A DNA stretch of 9,211 nt from Candidatus Poseidoniaceae archaeon. Its GTDB lineage: Archaea > Thermoplasmatota > Poseidoniia > Poseidoniales > Poseidoniaceae. The notes under the pieces are model-generated. The model saw nothing but the letters and a program-made list of their open reading frames with translations, ran no database searches and was not told the DNA's origin. A program made the position numbers and the translations under genes. Shown here piece after piece: positions 1-6,380 of the stretch. The stretch lies in NCBI GenBank assembly GCA_013329295.1, contig DUKP01000192.1:1-9211 (forward strand), written 5' to 3'. Position 1 is the first letter of the stretch, and each line of letters opens with the position of its first letter.

Positions 1-79
1 AGAAGCACCTGCTGAAGAAACACCACCTGCACCAGCTCCTACATGGGGCGATGATGAAGACCCTTGGGCTGACAATTAG
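1..79 (+). CDS. C-terminal tail of an upstream gene, product unknown
   Basis: Reading from base 2, the frame stays open and ends at TAG (77-79). It gives about 25 residues rich in Ala, Pro and Glu that finish with the acidic, Trp-containing end TWGDDEDPWADN. Such a tail is typical of a flexible, disordered C-terminus, and the protein body lies outside the window. The next gene starts only 8 nt after this stop, and its ribosome binding site overlaps the stop codon, so the two are probably co-transcribed and translationally coupled. No family can be assigned from so short a piece. The reading frame itself is convincing because of its composition and its fit to the downstream ribosome binding site. 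Confidence 0.6.
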   Translation, partial: EAPAEETPPAPAPTWGDDEDPWADN

Positions 80-84
80 GTGAT
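78..84 (+). promoter_or_regulatory. Shine-Dalgarno site of psd, overlapping the previous stop
   Basis: AGGTGAT, complementary to the archaeal 16S rRNA 3' end (AUCACCU), lies 3 nt before the ATG at 88. Its first two bases belong to the TAG stop of the preceding gene. It fixes the psd start and suggests translational coupling. Confidence 0.7.
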
Positions 85-87
85 GAC

Positions 88-933
88 ATGGGCGGCCTTG
101 CTAGGGGCGGGCACGCTCCGGTGTTGATTACCTTCATGATGGGTACCAGCGCCATCATTATTGGAGTCACTATTGATTCATTGAATGGTCTAATGCACCT
201 TTTCGGAGTTTTGTGTTGGATGACTTCAGCCTTCTTTGCTAATTTTTGGCGTGACCCTGATAGGAAAATTCCCACTGATGAAAACATCCTCGTTTCACCT
301 GCAGATGGCCATGTAATGTTTGTCCGTAGAGAGCGTGCAATCGGTAGAAGACCAAACAAAGAAGAATTGGAATCAGAATTAATCGAATCCGACAAACTAT
401 CCGGCCCTTGGTATCCAGAAACAATATCCAATCCGCTTTCATTTGCTACAGAACAAAGATTTGAATCAGTACCGGAAGGCGAAGAATCGCCAACTGATGT
501 TTATCGAATTGCCATATTTATGTCACCATTAGATGTCCATGTAAATCGTTCACCGTGTGCTGCAACTATAGAGAGAATGGAACACCGCACAGGTCAAGGA
601 CGTCGTAGAGGTCCATTTCTACCAGCTATGAAGAAAGAAAGCGAGCACAATGAAAGAGTTAGAACAGTTTTCCTTTGTGAAGATGAATTACGCATTGAAG
701 TTTGCCAAATTTCAGGAGCGCTTGCTAGAACAATAGTTCCTTGGACTGCAGTTGGTGATGAATTAAGACGAGGCCAGAGATATGGTATGATACGTCTTGG
801 TTCAAGAGTAGACATTCGTGCTCCAGCAGAATTATTTTCTCCAGTTGTTGAATCAGCTGAATCAGGTAATCCAAAGCTGCCAAAAGGACAGTTTGTACAA
901 GCAGGATCTTCGATACTGTTCAAGAAAAAGTAG
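88..933 (+). CDS. psd: Phosphatidylserine (archaetidylserine) decarboxylase proenzyme
   Basis: Removes the carboxyl group of phosphatidylserine or, in archaea, archaetidylserine to give the ethanolamine lipid. It is a membrane-associated, pyruvoyl-dependent enzyme. Seen in the sequence: two hydrophobic segments (about residues 11-29 and 33-52), then WRDPDRKIP (54-62), SPADG with Asp73, the MSPLDVHVNRSP block (145-156) with His151, NER (188-190), and LGSR with Ser239. By family knowledge, Asp73 and His151 match the self-processing residues, and cleavage before Ser239 yields the pyruvoyl group of the small subunit, here residues 239-281. At 281 residues it is longer than most short-type enzymes. 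The extra length is a charged insert between SPADG and the DVHVNR block, about residues 82-136. The start is ATG with a well-placed AGGTGAT. raSEA follows after 8 nt. Confidence 0.93.
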   Translation: MGGLARGGHAPVLITFMMGTSAIIIGVTIDSLNGLMHLFGVLCWMTSAFFANFWRDPDRKIPTDENILVSPADGHVMFVRRERAIGRRPNKEELESELIESDKLSGPWYPETISNPLSFATEQRFESVPEGEESPTDVYRIAIFMSPLDVHVNRSPCAATIERMEHRTGQGRRRGPFLPAMKKESEHNERVRTVFLCEDELRIEVCQISGALARTIVPWTAVGDELRRGQRYGMIRLGSRVDIRAPAELFSPVVESAESGNPKLPKGQFVQAGSSILFKKK

Positions 934-938
934 GTGAT
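932..938 (+). promoter_or_regulatory. Shine-Dalgarno site of raSEA that decides a TTG start
   Basis: AGGTGAT overlaps the psd stop TAG (931-933) and sits 3 nt before the TTG at 942. The layout is the same as at the psd start: stop, AGGTGAT, three bases, start. This supports TTG as the initiation codon, since the first internal ATG lies far inside the conserved region. Confidence 0.65.
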
Positions 939-941
939 TAG

Positions 942-2108
942 TTGAGCGAAAAAGTTTCACTTACTTTAGTTGGCAATAATTCTAAACCAGCCAAAATTCA
1001 CAATTTGATTAAGGCGCCCGCTAATACTCCGTGGGCCAAAGAAAAGCAACAATCGTGGGATGCAAATAAACCAGCCACAGTTTATGTTACTCCAGAAACA
1101 TTGCCAGATGGCACTCCTTGTAGTGCAGTGACAGTGATTTTACGAACCAAAGGGTGCCATTGGTGGTGGTCAAGTGGGTGTACATTTTGCGGCTATTTTA
1201 ATGACACAAGAGATGATGTAACCAATGAAAATCTTCACTCTCAATGGGAACTAGCTAAACAAAAATATGATGATTTCAAAGACCAACAAATGGTAAAAAT
1301 TTACACATCTGGTTCACTTCTTGAAGACAGAGAAATTCCTGTGGAATTTCAAGAGACAGTTCTTCGTGACTGTTATGATTTGGGCAAGGAACTTATCGTT
1401 GAGAGTAGATGTGAACAATTAACCGAAGAAAAGTTATCATGGGCGACCTCAATCAATCCTTCATTTACCGTTGCAATAGGCTTAGAGGCTTATGATGATG
1501 AAGTGCTTCGCTTTCACGTCAACAAAGGATTTTCAACAAAATCATGGGATAAAGCGGTAGAAAATCTACGTAAATTTAACCTTAGAGTGAAAACCTATCT
1601 TATGTTCAAGCCACCGTTTATGTCGGAAAAAGACGCATTGGAACACGGTGTGAGATGGATAAGAGACGTTGCTTCACGAAGTGATGAGATTTCAGTTAAT
1701 CCTATGAATATTCAAAGAGGTACAATCATCGATAGATTGCATAGGCATAATGAGTACCGGCCACCATGGCTATGGTCGTTGGTTGAAATGATAAAGCAAG
1801 CACACCCATACATCTATCCAAAAGGTGGCGTCAATGGTTCTCCTGATCAAATCTGTCGTTTGATAATCCACCCTACAGCAGGTGGGAAAATTCGCGGAGC
1901 TCACAATTGCGGAAGTTGTGACAAATCAGTGGTTGCAGCAATAGAGAGATATGCAGTAAGCGGCGATCTTAGAGAATTCGATGGCCTTTCATGTGAATGT
2001 CAAGCAATTTGGCAAGAAGAACTGAACTTGGAATCAGCCTTGCCACTTCCGCTTGGAATCTCACAGCCAAGAAGGGGTAACAGAGTTGAAAACCTGCGTT
2101 CCCTATGA
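942..2108 (+). CDS. raSEA: Archaeosine biosynthesis radical SAM enzyme RaSEA
   Basis: Member of the archaeal radical SAM family that works with ArcS. ArcS attaches lysine to preQ0 at position 15 of tRNA, and RaSEA cleaves the adduct radically to leave the amidine of archaeosine, which stabilises the tRNA core. Seen here: KGCHWWWSSGCTFCGYFND (residues 70-88), with Cys72, Cys80 and Cys83 as a CX7CX2C iron-sulfur motif; YTSGSLLE (121-128); the block SVNPMNIQRG (251-260) followed by YRPPWLWS (272-279); and a C-terminal Cys/His cluster HNCGSC (321-326) with CEC (351-353), probably a metal site. At 388 residues it is of normal family length. The TTG start is set by its Shine-Dalgarno site. It is 8 nt from psd, so probably co-transcribed, although the two pathways are unrelated. 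No arcS or tgt is visible in the window. Confidence 0.9.
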   Translation: MSEKVSLTLVGNNSKPAKIHNLIKAPANTPWAKEKQQSWDANKPATVYVTPETLPDGTPCSAVTVILRTKGCHWWWSSGCTFCGYFNDTRDDVTNENLHSQWELAKQKYDDFKDQQMVKIYTSGSLLEDREIPVEFQETVLRDCYDLGKELIVESRCEQLTEEKLSWATSINPSFTVAIGLEAYDDEVLRFHVNKGFSTKSWDKAVENLRKFNLRVKTYLMFKPPFMSEKDALEHGVRWIRDVASRSDEISVNPMNIQRGTIIDRLHRHNEYRPPWLWSLVEMIKQAHPYIYPKGGVNGSPDQICRLIIHPTAGGKIRGAHNCGSCDKSVVAAIERYAVSGDLREFDGLSCECQAIWQEELNLESALPLPLGISQPRRGNRVENLRSL

Positions 2109-2197
2109 CATATTTTCAGATTTACCTTAGTGAATGTTTATCATCACTCTACTAGTGGGTTGGCTTGACCCCTACGGGGTCAAACGGGTGAGACTAA
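2109..2197 (+). promoter_or_regulatory. Intergenic region, likely transcription boundary with possible promoter
   Basis: This 89-nt gap is the only sizeable non-coding stretch on the plus strand. It is AT-rich at its start. A weak TATA-like element (TGTTTATCAT, about 2135-2144) would place transcription initiation near 2165-2170. A perfect hairpin and a GGGTGA ribosome binding site (2186-2191) follow, before the ATG at 2198. No BRE-like purine run is clear, so the promoter call is tentative. The region may instead be a processed intercistronic spacer. Confidence 0.35.
2165..2183 (+). promoter_or_regulatory. Perfect 8-bp GC-rich hairpin before the membrane cluster
   Basis: TTGACCCC (2165-2172), loop TAC, GGGGTCAA (2176-2183): an uninterrupted 8-bp inverted repeat in otherwise AT-rich DNA. 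It ends two bases before the GGGTGA ribosome binding site of the gene at 2198 and leaves that site unpaired. No T-run follows, so it is not a classical intrinsic terminator of the plus strand. It could be a 5'-UTR structure, an RNA processing or stability element, or a dyad operator. Confidence 0.5.
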
Positions 2198-2467
2198 ATG
2201 AATAATTCAATACTACCAGATGTGACTGTTGGTTCAGGGCAACCATCGATGGGGAGAGTAGCACTAACTCTGATGTTTGTTGGAGTCTTCGGTTTATTTG
2301 CTCTTTTTGCTAATATTTTTGGTTGGGACTCAATGCCAATTCTTGGCGACATAGTTCCATTCATTGGGAACTTGGGTGGTAGTGGAATTTGGTATTATCT
2401 GGTCGGCCTGTTAATTGGAATCGGAGTTATCGTTGCAACACTTATCGGCGAGGTAGTCGTTGAATAA
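2198..2467 (+). CDS. Small two-helix membrane protein, unknown function
   Basis: An 89-residue protein I do not recognise. A polar N-terminal stretch (1-19) is followed by a first hydrophobic helix at about 20-42 and a Gly/Pro-containing loop (43-62: WDSMPILGD, PFIGNLGG). A second, very hydrophobic helix runs from about 63 to 84, and the protein ends in acidic VVVE. There are no cysteines or histidines, so no metal or heme site. The start is ATG with GGGTGA 6 nt upstream. Its stop is 14 nt before the 726-residue membrane protein, so the two are very probably made together and may form one complex. Small accessory membrane subunits are common in oxidase complexes, but I see no similarity that names this one. 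Confidence 0.75.
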   Translation: MNNSILPDVTVGSGQPSMGRVALTLMFVGVFGLFALFANIFGWDSMPILGDIVPFIGNLGGSGIWYYLVGLLIGIGVIVATLIGEVVVE

Positions 2468-2469
2468 AT

Positions 2470-2474
2470 GGAGG
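2470..2474 (+). promoter_or_regulatory. Strong Shine-Dalgarno site (GGAGG)
   Basis: GGAGG lies 7 nt before the ATG at 2482, the best match to the anti-Shine-Dalgarno sequence in the window. It fixes the start and suggests efficient translation of the 726-residue protein. Confidence 0.7.
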
Positions 2475-2481
2475 ATTTATC

Positions 2482-4662
2482 ATGGAACCAGTATTTGTAG
2501 CATCGGCAATTTTACTTTCAATCCTGATTATCGTTTCATATTATGTCACTAATGGTATAGGGACAATGGGCGCACCAATGCGCCAGTTTGCGTTATTTTT
2601 GATGAATAAAGCACCAGTCGGCCTAGTTGATTTGTTCAAAGATGAGCCGGGTAGCGGTAGTCGCACTTGGATAAAATATGGCGCAGGCTGGTTTTTACTT
2701 GCTACAATTTGCGGATTTATCGGAATCTGGCACAAGTACGATCCAACCGCATTAGATTCACTTGCAAGCATTGGCTGGTCATATGATGACGGTTCTGCTT
2801 TAGCAGATTTCACCACCGCTGTCATGGGTATTTCATTCACCTATCTGCTGGTTGGTGGCTGTTTAGTTGCGGTTTCAAGGACTGCAAATAACCGCTTGGC
2901 AAGTGAGGCAAATGCTTCGATGGTTGCATTATTGTATACTGCTTCCATGATATTCAGTCTAATTCTTATCCCAATTATTTTCAGGTTTGTAGATATTACA
3001 GATGAGCAAAGTATTCGAGATTTGATTACTTTAATGACCACCTATGTAGTTTCAAGTCTATTATTTGCAGCACTTCTAATGAATGTATTAGCGACCTATT
3101 CAACTAGGGCAGAGGGAACCACTTCCATTACTGCATGGTTTTTGATTATGGCAATAGTTGCAAAATTAGTCGGCTCATTGTATCATGTGTTTGGTGAAGC
3201 AACCGATAACACGCAGATGGTTTGGCTTTCCGAGAGAGTCTTGGATGGTTGGGTGCCATTAGCGTTAATTTTCGCTCTTGCATACCATGTAATACCTCAT
3301 GCTGCTAAAGCACCAGTTTGGTCTGGCTCACTGCTAAATGCTAACATGATTTTGCTATTTGTTACCGTTCCACCATTCTTCATGACTGAGGCAAATGCTG
3401 GAGAATTACTTCAGAATGTTGGAGCATTATTGTTAACATTCTCAATGCTTCCTTTGTTTGCTGGAGCGATTAACTTACTTGCAACTGCATCCGCAAATTC
3501 TAGTAATATTTTGAAGAATCCAGGAGCGCTTTCTGCTACTTTAGCTATGTTCTTATTGCCAATTTTTGCAGTAGGAAGCTACTTCACCAGTATGGATATT
3601 TTGACAGGGACTGATAAAATGCTAACGATGTCTTCAACTCTCGATGATGGATTTATGTTTACAGTTGGCGGTTTGATGATGTTATCAGCTATGTTTTCAT
3701 CATATCCATTGGCAGCCGGAAAGAAGTTAGCAGAACCCTCAAGAGGCAATATGGCGACATGGTTCATGATGTTTGGTGGCTTAGCTGCTACAATCACAAT
3801 GCTGATTGGCAATTTTACCGAGAAGGCTGTTTTGGATTCAGGTGTAGAAGATGTTGTAGCATCAACCTCCGGCTTTTACTTAACCGCAGCAGCAATGTTC
3901 TACCTTGTAGCCATTTCAGTAATTTTGGCAACACTTGTATTGATTAGAACCAGTACATCCTCTCAGAATGTGGAAGAAATCACTTCATCCGAATCAGATG
4001 TTATGACATATACATTAGTAGGAGGAACTACTACTACAATTCAACAATTAATTGGTAGAGGAGTTGGAGTAAATACCACTTTAGTTGTAGGTGAGTCAGT
4101 TAATGATGAAGGGGGCTCAACAGTAATTGCGGTTTCAGCAACTCTACACAATGACGAAGTAACCGAATTCCCTGAACAAGAAACAGTAGAGGAAACCGAT
4201 GATTCAGAAGATGTTAAAGGACCGGATAAGGAACTAATAATGCTGGTAGATTACCTAAAGAAGACCAACCAATCAGTGTTTGAATTCTTTAGGTCAATTG
4301 ATCTTGACGACTCGGGAAGTATAGATGGATTTGAATTCCAACAAGCATTGATCTCCAGTGATGTTGGCGAATATCCACCTTGGGAATTAGAAGGACTTGT
4401 AGCCGCAATAGACCTTGACAAAGATGGCAAGATAAATCTTCCAGAGTTGGACATTGCTCTTGCACGAATTGCTGCAACGTACAATTCATCTGATGAGGTC
4501 GAAGAAACACCAACTGATACATCCGATGATTCATCTTCAGAGCATACTGAGGCATCATTGAGTAAACTCAAGAAAGCAGAATTGATTGAAATCGCCAAGG
4601 AAATGGGTGTTTCAACCTCTGGAACAAAGAGTGACTTAGTTGCTGCAATCTTGAGTGCTTGA
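2482..4662 (+). CDS. CcoN-like (heme-copper oxidase subunit I) membrane protein lacking metal ligands, with EF-hands and a SAP domain
   Basis: A 726-residue protein. Residues 1-490 hold about 12-13 membrane helices. They follow the cbb3 oxidase subunit CcoN in order: FTTAV at 110-114 (CcoN HTSAV), RTANNRLASE at 133-142 (RTCRVRLAGE), RAEGTTSITAWF at 209-220, YHVIPHAAKAPVWS at 268-281 and NVGALLLTFSMLPLFAGAIN at 312-331. At ligand positions I read Phe110, Arg252, Phe299, Phe300, Phe391 and Phe393 in place of His, and Phe293 in place of the cross-linked Tyr. Residues 500-590 are a Thr-rich then acidic soluble stretch. Two canonical EF-hand loops follow: 607-618 (DLDDSGSIDGFE) and 644-655 (DLDKDGKINLPE). 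After an acidic Ser/Thr linker, 692-726 matches a SAP motif (KKAELIEIAKEMGV, then SGTKSDLV). By topology the tail should be cytoplasmic. Oxidase activity is unlikely; a calcium-responsive structural or signalling role is conjecture. The CcoN comparison is from memory. The EF-hands are certain by pattern. Confidence 0.8.
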   Translation: MEPVFVASAILLSILIIVSYYVTNGIGTMGAPMRQFALFLMNKAPVGLVDLFKDEPGSGSRTWIKYGAGWFLLATICGFIGIWHKYDPTALDSLASIGWSYDDGSALADFTTAVMGISFTYLLVGGCLVAVSRTANNRLASEANASMVALLYTASMIFSLILIPIIFRFVDITDEQSIRDLITLMTTYVVSSLLFAALLMNVLATYSTRAEGTTSITAWFLIMAIVAKLVGSLYHVFGEATDNTQMVWLSERVLDGWVPLALIFALAYHVIPHAAKAPVWSGSLLNANMILLFVTVPPFFMTEANAGELLQNVGALLLTFSMLPLFAGAINLLATASANSSNILKNPGALSATLAMFLLPIFAVGSYFTSMDILTGTDKMLTMSSTLDDGFMFTVGGLMMLSAMFSSYPLAAGKKLAEPSRGNMATWFMMFGGLAATITMLIGNFTEKAVLDSGVEDVVASTSGFYLTAAAMFYLVAISVILATLVLIRTSTSSQNVEEITSSESDVMTYTLVGGTTTTIQQLIGRGVGVNTTLVVGESVNDEGGSTVIAVSATLHNDEVTEFPEQETVEETDDSEDVKGPDKELIMLVDYLKKTNQSVFEFFRSIDLDDSGSIDGFEFQQALISSDVGEYPPWELEGLVAAIDLDKDGKINLPELDIALARIAATYNSSDEVEETPTDTSDDSSSEHTEASLSKLKKAELIEIAKEMGVSTSGTKSDLVAAILSA

Positions 4663-4675
4663 TTGGAGATGGTGC

Positions 4676-5956
4676 ATGAAAATTGGCTTAGTCGGCAAAC
4701 CGAATGTTGGTAAGTCGACATTTTTTTCTTCTGCTACTTTGGCAAAAGTAGACATTGCAAATTACCCATTTTGTACTATTGAGCCTAATGTAGGGGTGGC
4801 TTTTGTTGCAGCAAGGCTAGATTGTCCGTGTAAGGAATTACGTCAAAAATTGGAAGCTGATGGTAGGTTAGAGCCGATTAGTGAAGAAGATCCGCGCAAA
4901 GGTAGTATTTGTCAGCCAAGAACTGGAACTTGTGTTGGCTTCAAGCGATTAGTACCATGTTATCTGGTCGATGTAGCAGGTTTGGTCCCTGGAGCAAGTG
5001 AAGGAAGAGGCAGAGGCAATGCATTTTTAGCTGATTTATCAAATTGTGATGCACTTATCCAAGTGGTAGATGCTGCCGCATCAACAGATATTGAAGGCAA
5101 CCCAATCTCTTCTAAAGGAACAATTGCAGAAGCATCTAATTCAATTCAAGAGGAGATTGATTTTTTAGAACTCGAATTGGATAATTGGATTCTTGGATTA
5201 CTTGAAGATAGTTGGGCCCGAGGAGTAAGAAGAGTTCAATCAGAAGGTGAAAAAGGAATACTCAATTTTTTGCATGATAAGTTGACTGGAATTGGCTCTT
5301 CAATTACATTGGTTACCAAAGGTTTTGAACAATTCAAAGTGCAACATAGTGATTCTACATCACCGTGGGACTGGGATAGAAATGTGCTACAATTATTGGC
5401 CCAGAACTTACGCAAGGAGCTATTTCCAATTCATATTGCCGCCAATAAATCTGATATGTCAATATCTGGCGTTTTGAAATCTGTCAATACGAATGGGATT
5501 ATTGTACCATGTATGGCGGATATGGAATTAGCACTTAGAAGAGCATCATCGGCGGGAATGATAGATTATCAAATCGGTTCAGATAAATTCACAATTTCAG
5601 ATGATAGTAATTTGAATTCTCAACAACTTGAAGCATTAGGAAAAATGAGTGAAAAGTTAGCCTCTGTAGGCTCTACCGGAGTTGCAGATATTATTGACAA
5701 AGTTCTGTTTGACCAATTAAATCACATAGTAGTTTATCCAGTTCAAGATGAAAGTCAATGGACAGATGGAGATGGCAAAGTATTACCCGATGCATTTGTT
5801 GTACCACAAGGGATTACAGCCAAGCCACTTGCTTACAAAGTTCATAGCGATCTTGGAGACGGTTTCATCAAAGGGGTTGATGGAAGAACTCGTCGGACCG
5901 TAGGTGCTGATTATGAATTAAATAATGGTGACGTACTAAAGATTCACTCGAAATAA
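4676..5956 (+). CDS. ychF: YchF/OLA1-family GTPase, archaeal (Ygr210) subtype with TGS domain
   Basis: A cytoplasmic TRAFAC-class P-loop NTPase of the Obg superfamily; bacterial and human relatives bind ribosomes and act in stress and translation control. Residues from the Met at 4676 (426 in all): G1 GKPNVGKST (7-15); the G2 region ANYPFCTIEPNVGV (28-41); a Cys-containing insert (50-86), with CPC and CQPRTGTC, typical of the archaeal/Ygr210 subtype; G3 DVAGLVPGA (99-107) with EGRGRGN; G4 NKSD (257-260), so the normal guanine-specific motif rather than the altered one of bacterial YchF; a helical region; and a TGS domain (about 350-425). A longer frame begins at a GTG at 4655, but that start lies inside the previous gene. 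The ATG at 4676, with GGAG (4665-4668), fits the family N-terminus M.IGLVG.PNVGKST. It begins 13 nt after the previous stop. Confidence 0.95.
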   Translation: MKIGLVGKPNVGKSTFFSSATLAKVDIANYPFCTIEPNVGVAFVAARLDCPCKELRQKLEADGRLEPISEEDPRKGSICQPRTGTCVGFKRLVPCYLVDVAGLVPGASEGRGRGNAFLADLSNCDALIQVVDAAASTDIEGNPISSKGTIAEASNSIQEEIDFLELELDNWILGLLEDSWARGVRRVQSEGEKGILNFLHDKLTGIGSSITLVTKGFEQFKVQHSDSTSPWDWDRNVLQLLAQNLRKELFPIHIAANKSDMSISGVLKSVNTNGIIVPCMADMELALRRASSAGMIDYQIGSDKFTISDDSNLNSQQLEALGKMSEKLASVGSTGVADIIDKVLFDQLNHIVVYPVQDESQWTDGDGKVLPDAFVVPQGITAKPLAYKVHSDLGDGFIKGVDGRTRRTVGADYELNNGDVLKIHSK

Positions 5957-6343
5957 TCAGTGACCTTCAGGACGCTCATATTCAGGAGTTAATCGTGCCA
6001 TATTTCCAGCAAAATGTGCACCTCTAATGATAAACCAAACAGGCGCAAACAAGGTAAGTCCAATCAATAATAATAGGAAATAAAGGCCCCATGGCTCAAC
6101 AGAACTAATGTACATGCCCCATAGCGTCCATAGCACAGGTATGTACAGAAACATACTGTATCTTCTAGCTACAAGAGAAAGCCTTGCATTACGCAATTTG
6201 TCACTGTAGAGGTTTTCAATTTCATCCTCGGTTGCTATCTTCATATCAACAGCACAGCGAATACATACTTGTGCACGAGGACCATTTCCGTGAATGAATT
6301 GCTCACGCGAAAAAGTTCCTAAACAATACCTGCAGGTTGGCAT
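5957..6343 (-). CDS. Zinc-ribbon protein with two membrane helices, unknown function
   Basis: A 128-residue protein. The N-terminal domain has CRYC (Cys4, Cys7) and CIRC (Cys27, Cys30), two CXXC pairs about 20 residues apart, which is the pattern of a small treble-clef or zinc-ribbon domain. A charged region (36-60) comes next, then two hydrophobic helices at about 62-82 and 86-108 with a short WG-containing turn, and a basic/acidic tail ending ERPEGH. Zinc ribbons on short membrane anchors are common in archaea, often without known function, and I assign none. The start is ATG at 6343 with AGGG upstream. It lies 37 nt after the pabB-pabA fusion on the same strand, so probably the last gene of that transcript. 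Its stop directly abuts the ychF stop. Confidence 0.75.
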   Translation of the reverse strand: MPTCRYCLGTFSREQFIHGNGPRAQVCIRCAVDMKIATEDEIENLYSDKLRNARLSLVARRYSMFLYIPVLWTLWGMYISSVEPWGLYFLLLLIGLTLFAPVWFIIRGAHFAGNMARLTPEYERPEGH

Positions 6344-6347
6344 TCTC

Positions 6348-6366
6348 TTCCCTCATGTTAAGGGAA
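6348..6366 (-). promoter_or_regulatory. Small inverted repeat covering the ribosome binding site of the zinc-ribbon gene
   Basis: On the minus strand TTCCCT, a 7-nt loop TAACATG, then AGGGAA form a perfect 6-bp stem. The downstream arm includes the GAGG/AGGG that would serve as the Shine-Dalgarno site for the ATG at 6343. Folding could damp initiation. The stem is short and may be chance. Confidence 0.3.
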
Positions 6367-6380
6367 ATGGTCTTGATTCT

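Noticed and set aside
39..431. Open frames antisense to psd (also 239-442 and 594-923)
   Set aside because: psd has all family motifs in the plus frame; the antisense products show no family pattern and no ribosome binding site.
2165..2183. Intrinsic terminator of raSEA
   Set aside because: The hairpin has no downstream T-run and sits directly before the next ribosome binding site, so it is listed as a regulatory structure instead.
2482..3950. Functional cytochrome oxidase or nitric oxide reductase subunit
   Set aside because: Helix order fits the superfamily, but none of the required His ligands is at its position, so annotation as an active oxidase would be misleading.
4655..4675. Extended GTG start for ychF overlapping the previous gene
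   Set aside because: The added residues are absent from the family, whose N-terminus begins M.IGLVG directly before the P-loop. The ATG at 4676 has GGAG at a suitable distance.
4251..4721. 156-residue open frame antisense to the EF-hand/SAP region
   Set aside because: The plus strand here encodes two canonical EF-hands and a SAP motif. The antisense product is Ser-rich, has no recognisable motif, runs into the start of ychF and is a shadow frame.
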